Assembly (NCBI GenBank): GCA_030432295.1
Contig: JAUIHI010000001.1
Coordinates: forward strand, 310,001-374,000
Reading direction: 5' to 3'
Source: Anaerolineae bacterium
GTDB lineage: Bacteria > Chloroflexota > Anaerolineae > Caldilineales > Caldilineaceae
DNA length: 64,000 bases
Under the pieces are notes generated by a model, which was not told the DNA's origin, searched no databases, and saw only the letters and a list, made by a program, of their open reading frames with translations. A program made the translations under genes and the position numbers. Positions 43,114-53,500 of this stretch are shown piece after piece. Each line of letters starts with the position of its first letter. Positions within the stretch are counted from its first letter, which is position 1.

Positions 43114-46100
43114 ATGACAAACCGTCTGCCTCATCTATGGGTTTTGCGTGTGTTGGCTCTGGTACTCGTTTGGGGTCTGCTATCCGGGTTCCACAGAAGC
43201 TCCATTTGGGCGGAGGGGGAAGCAATGGCTGCCCAGCCCGCGCCACCCAAGGCCACTCCCAGCCCAGCGGCGCCAGCCCAGGCCGCGGGCGCAACCGGCC
43301 AGGATGCAGCCTGGGCCGCGTGGGAGACGCTCTCACCGGATGTGAAGGCCAAAGTGGATGGCCGCATTCTGAGCGAATTGCAGGGGAAATCCCTGCCTGC
43401 GCATCTGGGCGGGCAGACACTTTCCATCACACAGCCCGGCGGATCTTCGCTTCCTCCTCTCCAACACACCCGCTTTATCGTCCATTTGCAGGCCAGTGCG
43501 GACCTGTCAGTTGTGGATCAGCGCGTCTATGCCAGCCAGGCCGACCGCCGCTCGGCACTGGTCAGCGCCCTGCGCTCGACCGCGACCAGCAGCCAGGCCG
43601 GTGTGTTAGGAATTTTGAACGCACGCAGCGGAGACAGGGCGGGCGGCTCCGCGTCGGTCGCCACTTTCCAGCCCTTTTTTGTCATCAACGCGGTGGCCGC
43701 CGAAGCAGACCTCGCCACAATTATTGAATTGGCCCAGCGGCCCGATGTGACCCGGATTGTGGCCAACTATCCGCTCTATCCAGTGCTGCGGGAAGCAGCC
43801 CCACCAGCCGCCGCGCCTGAGATCGAAGCTGGCGGGGCCATTGAGCCTGCGCAGACCGATGCGGGCGGTACGTATTATTGGAACCTGCAAAAGGTCGGGG
43901 CCGACCGGGTGCATACGGAGTTGGGCATTCGGGGCGCAGGCGCGGTGGTGGGCGGCTTCGACACCGGCGTCAACTATCGCCACCCGGCCCTCCTGCGTCA
44001 ATACCGGGGCAACCAGAGTGGGGTCATCGACCACAACTACAACTGGTTTGTCCCCGACGGCGAACTCTATCCCAACGGCAATTTGGGGCGGAGTATCAGC
44101 GATGAGCCGAGCGATTGCGCCTATAGCACCCACGGAACCCACACAATGGGGACAATGGTGGGCGAGGGCAGCACCACGACCGCGCCCACCATCGGAATGG
44201 CCCCGGACGCCCGCTGGATTGCGGTTCCCGGTATCTGTGGCGACACAATGCCCGGCGGCATTCAGGACGACATCGGCGGTATCAAAGCCTTTCAGTGGTT
44301 CCTCTGCCCTACCGACCTGACCGGCGATCTCGCCAGCGCGGACTGCTCCAAAGCGCCGGATGTGGTCAATAGCTCCTGGGGATCGGCCAATCCGGTGGAC
44401 GATACCTTCCGCCCGATTTTGCAGGTGTTGCGGGCCGCGGGGGTGGCCCCGGTTTTTGCCGCGGGCAACCCATCCGCAGGGGCGGGTTCCATCGGCACAC
44501 CGGCCAATATTCCCGAAGCGATTGCGGTTGGGGCCACCAACGAATATGACAGCCTGGCCTATTTCAGCGCCCAGGGACCCTCCTTCTATCCAGGCGAGCA
44601 GAAGCCTGAACTGAGCGCGCCCGGCGATTATGTGCTCTCCTCTGTGGACACATCGACCTATGACAACTATAGCGGTACATCTATGTCCGCGCCCCACGTG
44701 GCTGGTCTGATCGCGCTGCTGGTCTCGGCGGATCTGCAGGACGGCTTTCGGGATTTTGATGTGGCCGAATTGGAGCGGTTGATGGAACTCTCCGCTGTAG
44801 ACCTGGGCGATCCCGGCCCGGACACTCTCTTTGGCTATGGGCGGATCGATGCCTACGCCGCTGTCCAATTGGCGCAGACAGCGGGCGATCTGCGGGGTCA
44901 ATTCTTCGACGCGGAGCGGGGGACACCGATTCCCGCTGTCTGGATCAAGGCGGTGCAGGCGGGTAGCACCCGGCCCTTCACCGCCCAGGCCGACGCCAGC
45001 GGCAGCTATTCCCTCACCCTGCCCGCGGGGGATTATCAGGTCAGCCTCTCGGCCTGGGGCTACGAGACAACCCCTGTGGGAACTCACAAAGTGGTAGCGG
45101 GCGCTCTCGCCCTGCACAATTTCTCCCTGCTTTCCAAACCAAAGGCCACTCTGTCGGGAACCGTGCGTGATGAGAGCGGACCGGTAGCCGACGCGCTGAT
45201 CTATCCCGCGGGCAACCCGGCCTATCAGGTCCGCAGTGTCGAGGATGGACGCTATCAGATTCTGCTGCCCCTGGGCGCGGAGGAGTTGGTCGTCACTGCA
45301 TCCAAACACCGCATTCTACGCCAGCCAGTGACGACACCGGATGTGGGCGGACAGGTCGATTTCACGCTGAAGAGCGCACCGTCGATTCTGCTGGTGGATA
45401 CCAGTTCCCTGGGCGGGTGGTTTCTGGGCTGGCCCGTCTACCGCTTCTTCACCAGCGCTTTGGACGAACAGCGCTATCAATACGACCTGTGGCGTATCCA
45501 ATACAGCAATTTTTCCGACACCCGTGTGGGGCCGGACGGTTCGACGCTCTATGGCCTGCCCTCGGCTGCCACCCTCAAGGGATACGATTTGGTGATCTGG
45601 GCGCAGAGTAGCTGTGCCGACGCCAATTGTTATGCAAGCTCAACCGCTGATATTGGGGCAGACCCCGCGTTGACCGAATTTTTGGATAGCGGCGGCCGGC
45701 TCTTCATCTCTGGCCAGGATATGGGCTGGAGCGACGGGCAGAGCGTACTTTTTGACGAATATTTGCAGGCCGATCTCTATTATTCCGATGGCGGCTATAC
45801 GGGCGACAGTCTGACCGGCGTTGACATTCTCAGCGGTTTCCAGATGACATTGACCAACGGCTCCCTCTATGGCTATGCCAATAGCTATCTGTATAGCAGC
45901 CCGGACGCGGTTGTCCCCCAGCCCGATGGGGTGGCTTTCCCTGTGCTCGCATATGACTATCTCGAAGCCGCGGCTGCCCTGGCTGTGGCCCCCTGCGACG
46001 CTTCTTATCGGGCCTTCTATCTGGCCGCGGGCTACGAGAATCTGGCTCCCCGCGGCAAGTGGAATCAGCCCGAATGGTCACGCCTGTTGGATGTCAGCAT

Positions 46101-49100
46101 CACCTGGCTGACAGGGGACGGCGCAGACAGCCGCTATTCCTTCGCGGCGGGCGATCAGTTCAAAAACGGGGCAGCGGGGGATGATGTCTACTACACCTTT
46201 TCTGTCGCGAATCTGGGTGACGAGCCGATGGACTTCACCGTCGATCTGGCGGGGAATCGTTGGCCCACGTCGTTGCAGCTCCGGGGCGCACCGCTGCTAT
46301 CCCCTGTGGCGTTGCCTGCCTGCACGCGCAGCACCTTCGATCTGCGGGTCAGTGTGCCCCATGCGGCGCAAATGGGCGAACAGGATGTGGTTACGGTGAC
46401 GGTTGGGGCCATCGGCCATCCGAGCCTGCCTGTGTATGAACAGGGGTTTGAGACCCTGCAAATGGCCCAGTGGACAGCCGCTGAGCCACTGCCTACGGAG
46501 TTGGAAGGGATGAGTACCTTCGCTCTCGACACCAGCTATGACCTGATAGGTGGGTGGGTTCCCTTCCACTACGACGAGGCGGGCACGCCTGTCTATGGAA
46601 CCACTGTGGCCGAACACTGGCGCTTCGACCCCTGCACTGCGGCCTGGGAAAGCCGCGCTCCCCTGCCCGAACCCCGCCAGTCTGCGGCCTCGGCGGCCAC
46701 CGGTGAACGTTTCTTTGTGGCGGGGGGGGTAAAGGACACCGAAGATGTATTTGTAATCACAGATTCTCTCTTTATCTACGACAACACAACAGACACCTGG
46801 ACAACCGGCGCTCCTATGCCGCGACCTCTGGCCCAGGCGAGCGGCGCGGCTGTGGATGGCAAATTCTATGTCTTTGGCGGCTATGACAGTATGGAAAGTT
46901 CAGTCAACTTTTACGTCTACGATCCAGCGACGGATCAGTGGCAGGATATGGGCACAATGCCCACTGGTACGAGTAGTGGCTTCCCCATCGCTGCCGCCAA
47001 CGGCGCTATCTATCTACAGGGCAGCGATGCCGATTGGGAGAGCTTCTACCGCTATGAGCCAGCCACAGATCGCTGGGAGCAGATGGCTTCCCCCCGTGTT
47101 GGGAGTTTGGGCCGTGCGCTGGTGGCTGCACCTGACGGCTATCTCTACCTGCTGGGCAGTACATTCTTCTATGATAAGGGGAGTCTGGTTGAGCGTTATG
47201 ATGTGGCGACGGATGTATGGTCGTCGGTGAATTCGTCCTTGGACTTTGGCCGCTTCTTCTCTGGGGCTGCCTATGTGGGCGGGAAGCTCTATCTGGTTGG
47301 CGGTTCCTATGCGACACTCAGCCACGAGTCCCTGCGGCTGTACGGAGACTTCTGCGAATCTGCGCTTATCAACCCACAGACAGCCGCAGCCACAAATGGC
47401 GAAATCGTCTATACACTGGACATACGACCCGGCGACCAGGCCTATCCCGCAGCACAACTGTCCGCGCCTTTGCATCCCAGCCAGACCTTTGCAAAGTTTG
47501 GCGAGAACGCCATCGGGGCCACCTACAACCCAGCCACCCACGCGGTGGAGTGGAAGGGTTCGCTCCCTGCCGATGGCGCACCGCTGCGTCTCTCCTATGC
47601 TGTGCGCCTGAGCGACGGCGTTTGGCAGGTCGGCGAGCGCATTACCCATACGATCTCTCTGGACAGCGGCGGGAATCGCTCCCTGACACGCAGCACGACC
47701 ACCCAGCTTTTTGCCCCGGATTTCTCCGCCAGCACCAAAGGTGTCAGCCAGCCAGCCAGCGCAACGGGGACGCCTTTTACCTATACAATTGCGCTGGACA
47801 GCCGCACACCAGCGGGTGGCGAAGTTACCGTTGTCGATCCCCTGCCGTCGGCCCTGGCATACGTGGCGGGAACCCTCGACTTCAGTGCTGGTGCGGGCAG
47901 CTACAATCCGGATACCCATTCGATCCAATGGCAAGGCCCGGCTGGGGTGGCCCGGCCCGGCTATGTCAATCTGGGCACGGACTATGCCTGGGTGGATACA
48001 CTGGGCGTCGGCGAAACAGCCCCCACTGAGTTTGTCTGGCAGGACATCCGCAGCACCGGCACATCGGTAGTCTCCGGCGTCTATGCGATTTCCTGCGATA
48101 TCGCTCTGGGCTTTCCCTTCCCCTATTTTGGGGATGAATATACGACCGCTTGTGTGGATGTGAGCGGTATCATCACTTTCGGGGATAGCAACTACCCGGA
48201 CGTGTACAACGGTTGCCCTCTCTCCGGTAGCTTTTATGACTTGCCGGGGATCGCCGGTCTCTGGGGGCAGTTTGCCGTCAACGACGGAGTCTATGTGCAG
48301 ACTTTCGGCACGGCTCCTCACCGCTACACAATCTTCCAGTGGACCGACGCCCGTCCCTGGGACTATTATGACGATTTCTTCGGCCTGCAACGCCCCCCGG
48401 ACACGGACTTTCAGATCGTCCTCCACGAAAATGGCCGGGTTCAGGTCCATATCCTGCGTTTGGGTGTCGCGGCCCAACAGAGTTCGAGCACCGGGCTGAT
48501 TGCCCCGGTCGCGGGCAAGAGCCTGACCTATCAATGCAACGGCGGCAATAGCAAGCTGCGCGACCAGATGACCGTCGAGTTTCTGCCACCCGGCGGCACC
48601 CTCCCCAGCCAGGGAGAAACGATCCACTTCCAGGTGATGGCGAAGGCGGATACACCGATCAACAGCCTGATACCCAATACAGTCTCGATCCAGAGCGGTC
48701 AGGATGTCTATACCCGGACAGCCAGCCTGTTGATCCGTTCGGTCGATCTCTCCGGCTCAGTCAAGACCGCCAGCCGGACCGATCTGTTGCCGGGGGAGAG
48801 CGTGGCCTATACGATCACCCTGCATAACCAGGGGCTGGCCGCCAGCCAGCAGATCACACTCTCCGATGCCCTGCCTGGCGCACTGAGCATTGCGCCCGGA
48901 TCGCTTGTGTGCAGCAGTGGTGTGTGCAACGAAAGCGGCGGGCTGGTCACCTGGCAGGGTGACCTGTCGGCCAACGGTTCTGTGTCGCTCACCTACAGCG
49001 CCACCCTCGACAGTATATTGCCGGATAAGACAGCCCTGACCAATACAGTACAAATTCGCAGCACCGGTATTGCTGACCTGGCGCGTTCTGCCGTCGTCTA

Positions 49101-49671
49101 TGCCCGTAGCTCCAATCTGAGCGCATCGGTCTTCGATTTTGGGGGCAAACCCAATGAGCCGGGAGACCGCTTCACCCTGAGCGCATTCTTGCGCAACACT
49201 GGCATCCGGAGCAGTGTTGCGGATTTCTCTATGTCTCTGCCCGACGAGTTGAGCTACATTCCAGGCACGTTGCGCTGTGGCATCGGCACTTGCCGAATAG
49301 AAGAGGCCCGCGCAAGCTCCGGGGGGGCAGCCGCCGACCGCATTCTGTGGAGCGGGACACTGCCGCCCCGGGGGCTGGTGGCTGTACAGATGGATGTGCA
49401 ATTAGCGGACGGATTGCCGCCGGGCCACCGCATCCGCCTCTCCGGGGAGATCAGCGACAACACCTGGGGACAGACCCAGCCACTGGTTGGGGAAATGTTT
49501 GTGGCTTTCCATCAGTTCTTGCCGCTGATGATCGACGGCAGGATTCCACCGATCTATCTGCCGGTTGTTGGGGGCGTGTATGAGCCACCGCCTTTCGAGC
49601 CACTGCCGACGCCGACGCCGACGCCCGCCTCCCCTCTTCCCACACCCACACCCACACCAGCGGGCCGGTAA
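43114..49671 (+). CDS. Giant exported S8 subtilase with Kelch and DUF11-type repeats
   Basis: A 2185-residue secreted protein; ATG 43114 has GGAGA eight bases upstream and is followed by a signal peptide (VLRVLALVLVWGLLSGF). The subtilase domain has D283 (GGFDTG), H340 (STHGTHTMG), the oxyanion Asn in AAGNPS and S523 (GTSMSAPHVAG). After it come two carboxypeptidase-regulatory-like modules (DASGSYSLTLPAGDYQV; EDGRYQILLPLG), a GATase-like module (LVIWAQSS, GGRLFISGQDMG), a Kelch propeller (about 1120-1413), and DUF11-type repeats (FTYTIALDSRTPAGGEVTVV; VAYTITLHNQGLA). The end has FLPLMIDG, IYLPVVGG and a PTPTPTP tail. Probably an extracellular or surface protease. Confidence 0.94.
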   Translation: MTNRLPHLWVLRVLALVLVWGLLSGFHRSSIWAEGEAMAAQPAPPKATPSPAAPAQAAGATGQDAAWAAWETLSPDVKAKVDGRILSELQGKSLPAHLGGQTLSITQPGGSSLPPLQHTRFIVHLQASADLSVVDQRVYASQADRRSALVSALRSTATSSQAGVLGILNARSGDRAGGSASVATFQPFFVINAVAAEADLATIIELAQRPDVTRIVANYPLYPVLREAAPPAAAPEIEAGGAIEPAQTDAGGTYYWNLQKVGADRVHTELGIRGAGAVVGGFDTGVNYRHPALLRQYRGNQSGVIDHNYNWFVPDGELYPNGNLGRSISDEPSDCAYSTHGTHTMGTMVGEGSTTTAPTIGMAPDARWIAVPGICGDTMPGGIQDDIGGIKAFQWFLCPTDLTGDLASADCSKAPDVVNSSWGSANPVDDTFRPILQVLRAAGVAPVFAAGNPSAGAGSIGTPANIPEAIAVGATNEYDSLAYFSAQGPSFYPGEQKPELSAPGDYVLSSVDTSTYDNYSGTSMSAPHVAGLIALLVSADLQDGFRDFDVAELERLMELSAVDLGDPGPDTLFGYGRIDAYAAVQLAQTAGDLRGQFFDAERGTPIPAVWIKAVQAGSTRPFTAQADASGSYSLTLPAGDYQVSLSAWGYETTPVGTHKVVAGALALHNFSLLSKPKATLSGTVRDESGPVADALIYPAGNPAYQVRSVEDGRYQILLPLGAEELVVTASKHRILRQPVTTPDVGGQVDFTLKSAPSILLVDTSSLGGWFLGWPVYRFFTSALDEQRYQYDLWRIQYSNFSDTRVGPDGSTLYGLPSAATLKGYDLVIWAQSSCADANCYASSTADIGADPALTEFLDSGGRLFISGQDMGWSDGQSVLFDEYLQADLYYSDGGYTGDSLTGVDILSGFQMTLTNGSLYGYANSYLYSSPDAVVPQPDGVAFPVLAYDYLEAAAALAVAPCDASYRAFYLAAGYENLAPRGKWNQPEWSRLLDVSITWLTGDGADSRYSFAAGDQFKNGAAGDDVYYTFSVANLGDEPMDFTVDLAGNRWPTSLQLRGAPLLSPVALPACTRSTFDLRVSVPHAAQMGEQDVVTVTVGAIGHPSLPVYEQGFETLQMAQWTAAEPLPTELEGMSTFALDTSYDLIGGWVPFHYDEAGTPVYGTTVAEHWRFDPCTAAWESRAPLPEPRQSAASAATGERFFVAGGVKDTEDVFVITDSLFIYDNTTDTWTTGAPMPRPLAQASGAAVDGKFYVFGGYDSMESSVNFYVYDPATDQWQDMGTMPTGTSSGFPIAAANGAIYLQGSDADWESFYRYEPATDRWEQMASPRVGSLGRALVAAPDGYLYLLGSTFFYDKGSLVERYDVATDVWSSVNSSLDFGRFFSGAAYVGGKLYLVGGSYATLSHESLRLYGDFCESALINPQTAAATNGEIVYTLDIRPGDQAYPAAQLSAPLHPSQTFAKFGENAIGATYNPATHAVEWKGSLPADGAPLRLSYAVRLSDGVWQVGERITHTISLDSGGNRSLTRSTTTQLFAPDFSASTKGVSQPASATGTPFTYTIALDSRTPAGGEVTVVDPLPSALAYVAGTLDFSAGAGSYNPDTHSIQWQGPAGVARPGYVNLGTDYAWVDTLGVGETAPTEFVWQDIRSTGTSVVSGVYAISCDIALGFPFPYFGDEYTTACVDVSGIITFGDSNYPDVYNGCPLSGSFYDLPGIAGLWGQFAVNDGVYVQTFGTAPHRYTIFQWTDARPWDYYDDFFGLQRPPDTDFQIVLHENGRVQVHILRLGVAAQQSSSTGLIAPVAGKSLTYQCNGGNSKLRDQMTVEFLPPGGTLPSQGETIHFQVMAKADTPINSLIPNTVSIQSGQDVYTRTASLLIRSVDLSGSVKTASRTDLLPGESVAYTITLHNQGLAASQQITLSDALPGALSIAPGSLVCSSGVCNESGGLVTWQGDLSANGSVSLTYSATLDSILPDKTALTNTVQIRSTGIADLARSAVVYARSSNLSASVFDFGGKPNEPGDRFTLSAFLRNTGIRSSVADFSMSLPDELSYIPGTLRCGIGTCRIEEARASSGGAAADRILWSGTLPPRGLVAVQMDVQLADGLPPGHRIRLSGEISDNTWGQTQPLVGEMFVAFHQFLPLMIDGRIPPIYLPVVGGVYEPPPFEPLPTPTPTPASPLPTPTPTPAGR

Positions 49672-49685
49672 CGTCGGTGTGTAAC

Positions 49686-49727
49686 AAAAAATAGCCGCCG
49701 ATCTGTGCAGATCGGCGGCTATTTTTT
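49686..49727 (+). terminator. Bidirectional terminator after the subtilase gene
   Basis: Perfect 20-bp arms 49686-49705 and 49708-49727 with a two-base loop and A6/T6 ends; shared with the convergent glutaredoxin gene. Confidence 0.93.
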
Positions 49728-49744
49728 ATAACGAACAGGCAGAC

Positions 49745-49990
49745 TCAGGCGGCCTGCAACTTCTGCACCAGCGCGCTGGTGGATGGCTCGGTCATCACAC
49801 TGCCGTCAGGGAAGACAATCGTCGGCACAGAACGATTGCCGTTGTTGAGCCGAATGACTTTCTCAATCGCCTCTTCGTCGTGGCTGATGTTGACTTCGGT
49901 GTAGGCGACCTGAAGGGAATCCATCACCTTCTTGGCCCGCCAGCAATCCGGGCACCAGTCGGTGGTGTACATTGTGATCGATTGGGACAT
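49745..49990 (-). CDS. Glutaredoxin-like protein (mycoredoxin type)
   Basis: An 81-residue thioredoxin-fold redox protein: MYTTDWCPDCWRAKKVM has the CPDC active site (C13, C16); RSVPTIVFPDGS holds the cis-Pro. WCPDCWRAK is typical of mycoredoxin-like glutaredoxins that work with mycothiol or another thiol. ATG 49990 is the natural start; the frame open to 50089 is a translation of the upstream heptad repeat. Confidence 0.93.
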   Translation of the reverse strand: MSQSITMYTTDWCPDCWRAKKVMDSLQVAYTEVNISHDEEAIEKVIRLNNGNRSVPTIVFPDGSVMTEPSTSALVQKLQAA

Positions 49991-50013
49991 TACGCGGCTC
50001 CTGGAAATGTGGA

Positions 50014-50085
50014 AGGTTGCAGGCGGCAAGCAGAAAGTTGTAAGTGGCAGGTGACGACATCGGCATACCTGCCACTTACAACTTT
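50014..50085 (+). repeat. Heptad array with perfect 19-bp inverted repeat
   Basis: Units AGGTTGC, AGGCGGC, AAGCAGA, AAGTTGT, AAGTGGC, AGGTGAC (50014-50055). Arms 50034-50052 and 50067-50085 are exactly complementary, 14-base loop. Confidence 0.93.
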
Positions 50086-50189
50086 TCATTTGTTACTTTC
50101 TCGCTACGAAAATCATAGCGTAGTCTAGCCCGGAAAGCAAAAACCGACTGTAGGAGTGAGGACATTACGTCCCGCTGCCTGGGTTGTGC

Positions 50190-50457
50190 CCTCACCACCC
50201 CCTACGCATTGGAGGGAAGCCGGTTGATTGAGTGTTGCCCCCTCCTCTCCCAGCGGTGGAATTGGTGTGTGGGGACTGTTGGCTGCGCTGGGAGAGGTGG
50301 GGGGAAGACGACAATTGAAGGGCATCGTCGTCGGATGTTACATCGACATTACAACATCCCGATTTGCCGTCCACGCCATCGACAGACTCCCCTCTCCTGG
50401 CCCAGATAACACCCCCCGCCCCGTCAACGCCGCGGCTGGGAGAGGGGGCGGGGGTGA
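50190..50457 (+). repeat. Dispersed copy of the 26.6-27.9 kb repeat
   Basis: The hairpin arms CCCCCTCCTCTCCCAGC (50238-50254) and GCTGGGAGAGGTGGGGG (50287-50303), the GACAGACTCCCCTCTCC segment and the closing GGCTGGGAGAGGGGGCGG all recur from the tandem array. Confidence 0.88.
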
Positions 50458-50467
50458 GGCCATTTGT

Positions 50468-50475
50468 GGTATACT
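50468..50475 (+). promoter_or_regulatory. Extended -10 promoter of the YdiJ-like gene
   Basis: TATACT at 50470-50475 with TG one base upstream; it lies 46 bases before the ATG at 50522, right after the dispersed repeat. Confidence 0.4.
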
Positions 50476-50521
50476 TTTCTCATACGTCGTTTCCTTCCAA
50501 CCACCGACGAGGACACCCCCG

Positions 50522-53500
50522 ATGACCCTAACCATCCCTTCCCGCTCTGCCCTTTCTGCGGCAGAGATGCGTGGCCCTGTGGCCGAGACCGCCGACCTCC
50601 TGGCCGAACTCAAACGTGACATTCAGGGCGAAGTGCGCTTCGACGCCTATAGCCGGATGCTCTATAGCACCGACGCCAGCCTCTATCAGATTCAGCCCGT
50701 CGGCGTTGTGCTGCCCAAGCACGCCGAAGATATGCAGGCCGCGATGCAGATTGCAGCCCGCCATCACATTCCTGTGTTGCCCCGGGGCGGCGGCAGTTCC
50801 CTGGCCGGTCAGGCGGTGGGCGCGGCCCTGGTCATCGACACCTCCAAATATATGGACCGGGTGCTGGGCATCGACGAGGAGGCCAAAACTGTGCGGGTCC
50901 AGCCGGGGATGACCGTCGGCCTGCTCAACAAAGCTCTGGGCGGTCTGGGGCTGATGCTCGGCCCGGACCCCGCCAGCGCGGAGAGGGCCACCGTCGGCGG
51001 CTCCATCGGCAACAACGCCACAGGCAGCCACAGCATTCTCTACGGGATGATGGCGGACAATGTGCAGGAGACAGCGGTGGTTCTGGCCGACGGCAGCACA
51101 GCCCGTTTTGGCCCGGTTGCGCCCGGCGATCTGGCCGCACTGGGCCGGGGCGATAGCCTGGAAGCCCGCATCTACCGGGAATTGCCGGGGCTGATCAGCG
51201 GCGTCACCGAGCAGATTGTGGCCCGCTGGCCCAAACACTGGCGGCGGGCCTCCGGCTACAATCTGGACCGGTTGGCCGCGGCCCTTCTCCCCGCGGATCA
51301 GCGCGCCCGGCTCAACCCCAGCAGCCCCTTCCGCCCGGATATTGTGGACCCGGCCCGCATCGACCGCTTCAACATCTCCCAGCTTCTCACCGGCAGCGAA
51401 GGCACTCTGGCCGCCATCACCGAAGCCACCCTGCGCCTGGTTGTCAAACCCAAATTCACCGGCCTGGCTGTCGTCCACTTCGACCGGGTGATCGACGCCT
51501 GCGCCTCGATTCCTGCCATTCTGGAGACCGATCCCAGCGCATCCGAACTGTTGGACAAACAGTTGATGGACCTGGCCCGCGCCCAGCCCGAATGGGCCAA
51601 AAAGATGTTCTTTGTGGAGGGCGACCCGGAAGGGGTGCTGCTCACCGAATATTACGGCGACAGCGCCGAAGAGGTGGAGAAGAAGCTGGCCCATCTGGAG
51701 GATCACCTGCGCCGCCGGGGGGTGAAGGGTGTCATCCGCCGCTACGTCCAGCCCCAGGCCCAGGCCGATGTCTGGTCTGTGCGCAAGGCCGGTCTGAACA
51801 TTTTGATGGGCAAGCGGGGCGAGTATAAGCCGATCTCTGGCATTGAGGATGTCTCTGTGCCGCCGGAGATGCTGGCCGCCTATCTGGAGCGTATCCTCGC
51901 CTTTGCCGGAACCCAGACCGCCAGCAAAGGAGTAGCCGTCTATGCACACGCCTCCGCGGGCTGTCTGCATGTGCGCCCGCTGCTGAATGTCAAGAGTGAG
52001 GACGGCATCGCCGCGCTGGAGGCGTTGGGCGAATTTGCCTGCGATCTGGCTGTGGAGTACGGCGGCACAATGAGCGGTGAGCACGGCGACGGTCTGGTGC
52101 GCAGCGCGCTCAATCCCCGGCTCTTTGGCCCGGAACTTTATGAGGCCCTGCGCGGTACCAAAGCCATCTTCGACCCGGAGAACCGAATGAATCCGGGCAA
52201 AATTGTCGATGCCCCACCCATCCGGGAGAACCTGCGCTACGGCACGGACTACGGCACAATCGAACTGAAGACTGTCTACGATTGGGGCAGCGACGGCGGC
52301 TTTGCCCCTGCGGTGGAGATGTGCAACGGCGCGGGCGTCTGCCGCAAAGTGGGGATTGGCACAATGTGTCCCAGCTTCCACGCCACAAAGGACGAACGGG
52401 ACACGACCCGGGGCCGGGCCAACGGTCTGCGCAACGCGCTGGCTGGGCGCATCCCCCAGGAGGAACTCTTCAGTCCGGAGATGTACGGGGTGATGGACCT
52501 TTGCCTGGGCTGCAAAGCCTGCAAAAGTGAGTGTCCGTCGGCGGTGGATATGGCCCGCATCAAATCCGAATATCTGGTCCACTACTACGCCGAAAATGGC
52601 CTGCCCCTCTTCAACCGGATGATGGGGCTGCTGCCGACGCTCAACCGCCTGCTCTATCGGGTGGCCCGCCCGCTGGTTCCGCTGGTCAACGCCAGCCTGG
52701 CCTCGGCCCCGGCCAAAGCTCTATTCGAGAAAATCGGCGTTCACCCGGCCCGCACATTGCCCAAATACGCGCCCGACACATTCTCGAATTGGTTCCACGC
52801 CAGGGGCGAGGCGCGAGGGGCGACATCCCCAATTCCGCATTCCGCATTCCCCACTCCGCATTCGGTGATTCTCTTCCACGACACCTGGGCCGAATACAAC
52901 CACCCGGAAGTGGCCGAGGCCGCGGTGCGGGTGTTGGAAGCCGGGGGGTATACCGTCTATCTGGCCGAGGGTCGGGCCTGCTGTGGGCGTCCGCTCATCA
53001 CCGGCGGCCAGGCGGACAAAGCCAAGCCCTGGGTGGACCAGAACGTGGCTCTGCTTGCGCCCTACGCGGCCCAGGGCATCCCGATTGTAGGTATCGAGCC
53101 GAGCTGCATTTTGACACTGCGGGACGAATACCCGGCCCTGGCCGCAGACAAAAACCGGGCGCAGATTCTGGCCCAGCACGCACTGACCTTCGAGGAGTTT
53201 GTCGTGCGTGAGGCGGAGGGCGGCGGCTTTGGCGACATCTGGCGGGAGACGCCGGGGAGGGTGCATCTCCACGGCCACTGCCACGCCAAAGCGCTGGTGG
53301 GCAACGAAGCGTCGGTGGCCGCGCTCAAGCGTGCGGGCTACGGCGTGCAGGTCATCCCCAGCGGCTGCTGCGGTATGGCTGGCGACTTTGGCTATGAGAA
53401 GGATCACTACGAAGTCAGCCGCACGATCGGGGAAGAGCGACTCTTCCCGGCTGTGCGGGCCGCGGGCAAAGACGATCTGATCGTCGCCAGTGGCACCTCC

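Larger units (their letters stand above)
49991..50521 (+). other. Gene-free gap with hairpin, dispersed repeat and promoter
   Basis: In these 531 bases there is no gene. In order: the heptad hairpin at 50014-50085, a single copy of the 218-bp-type repeat (about 50190-50457), and an extended -10 promoter at 50468-50475 for the YdiJ-like gene. Confidence 0.8.

Noticed and set aside
49991-50089. N-terminal extension of the glutaredoxin
   Set aside because: The extra residues translate the heptad array; the conserved thioredoxin fold begins at the ATG at 49990.
50528-52582. 684-codon open frame on the minus strand
   Set aside because: Antisense shadow of the YdiJ-like gene; no family signature.
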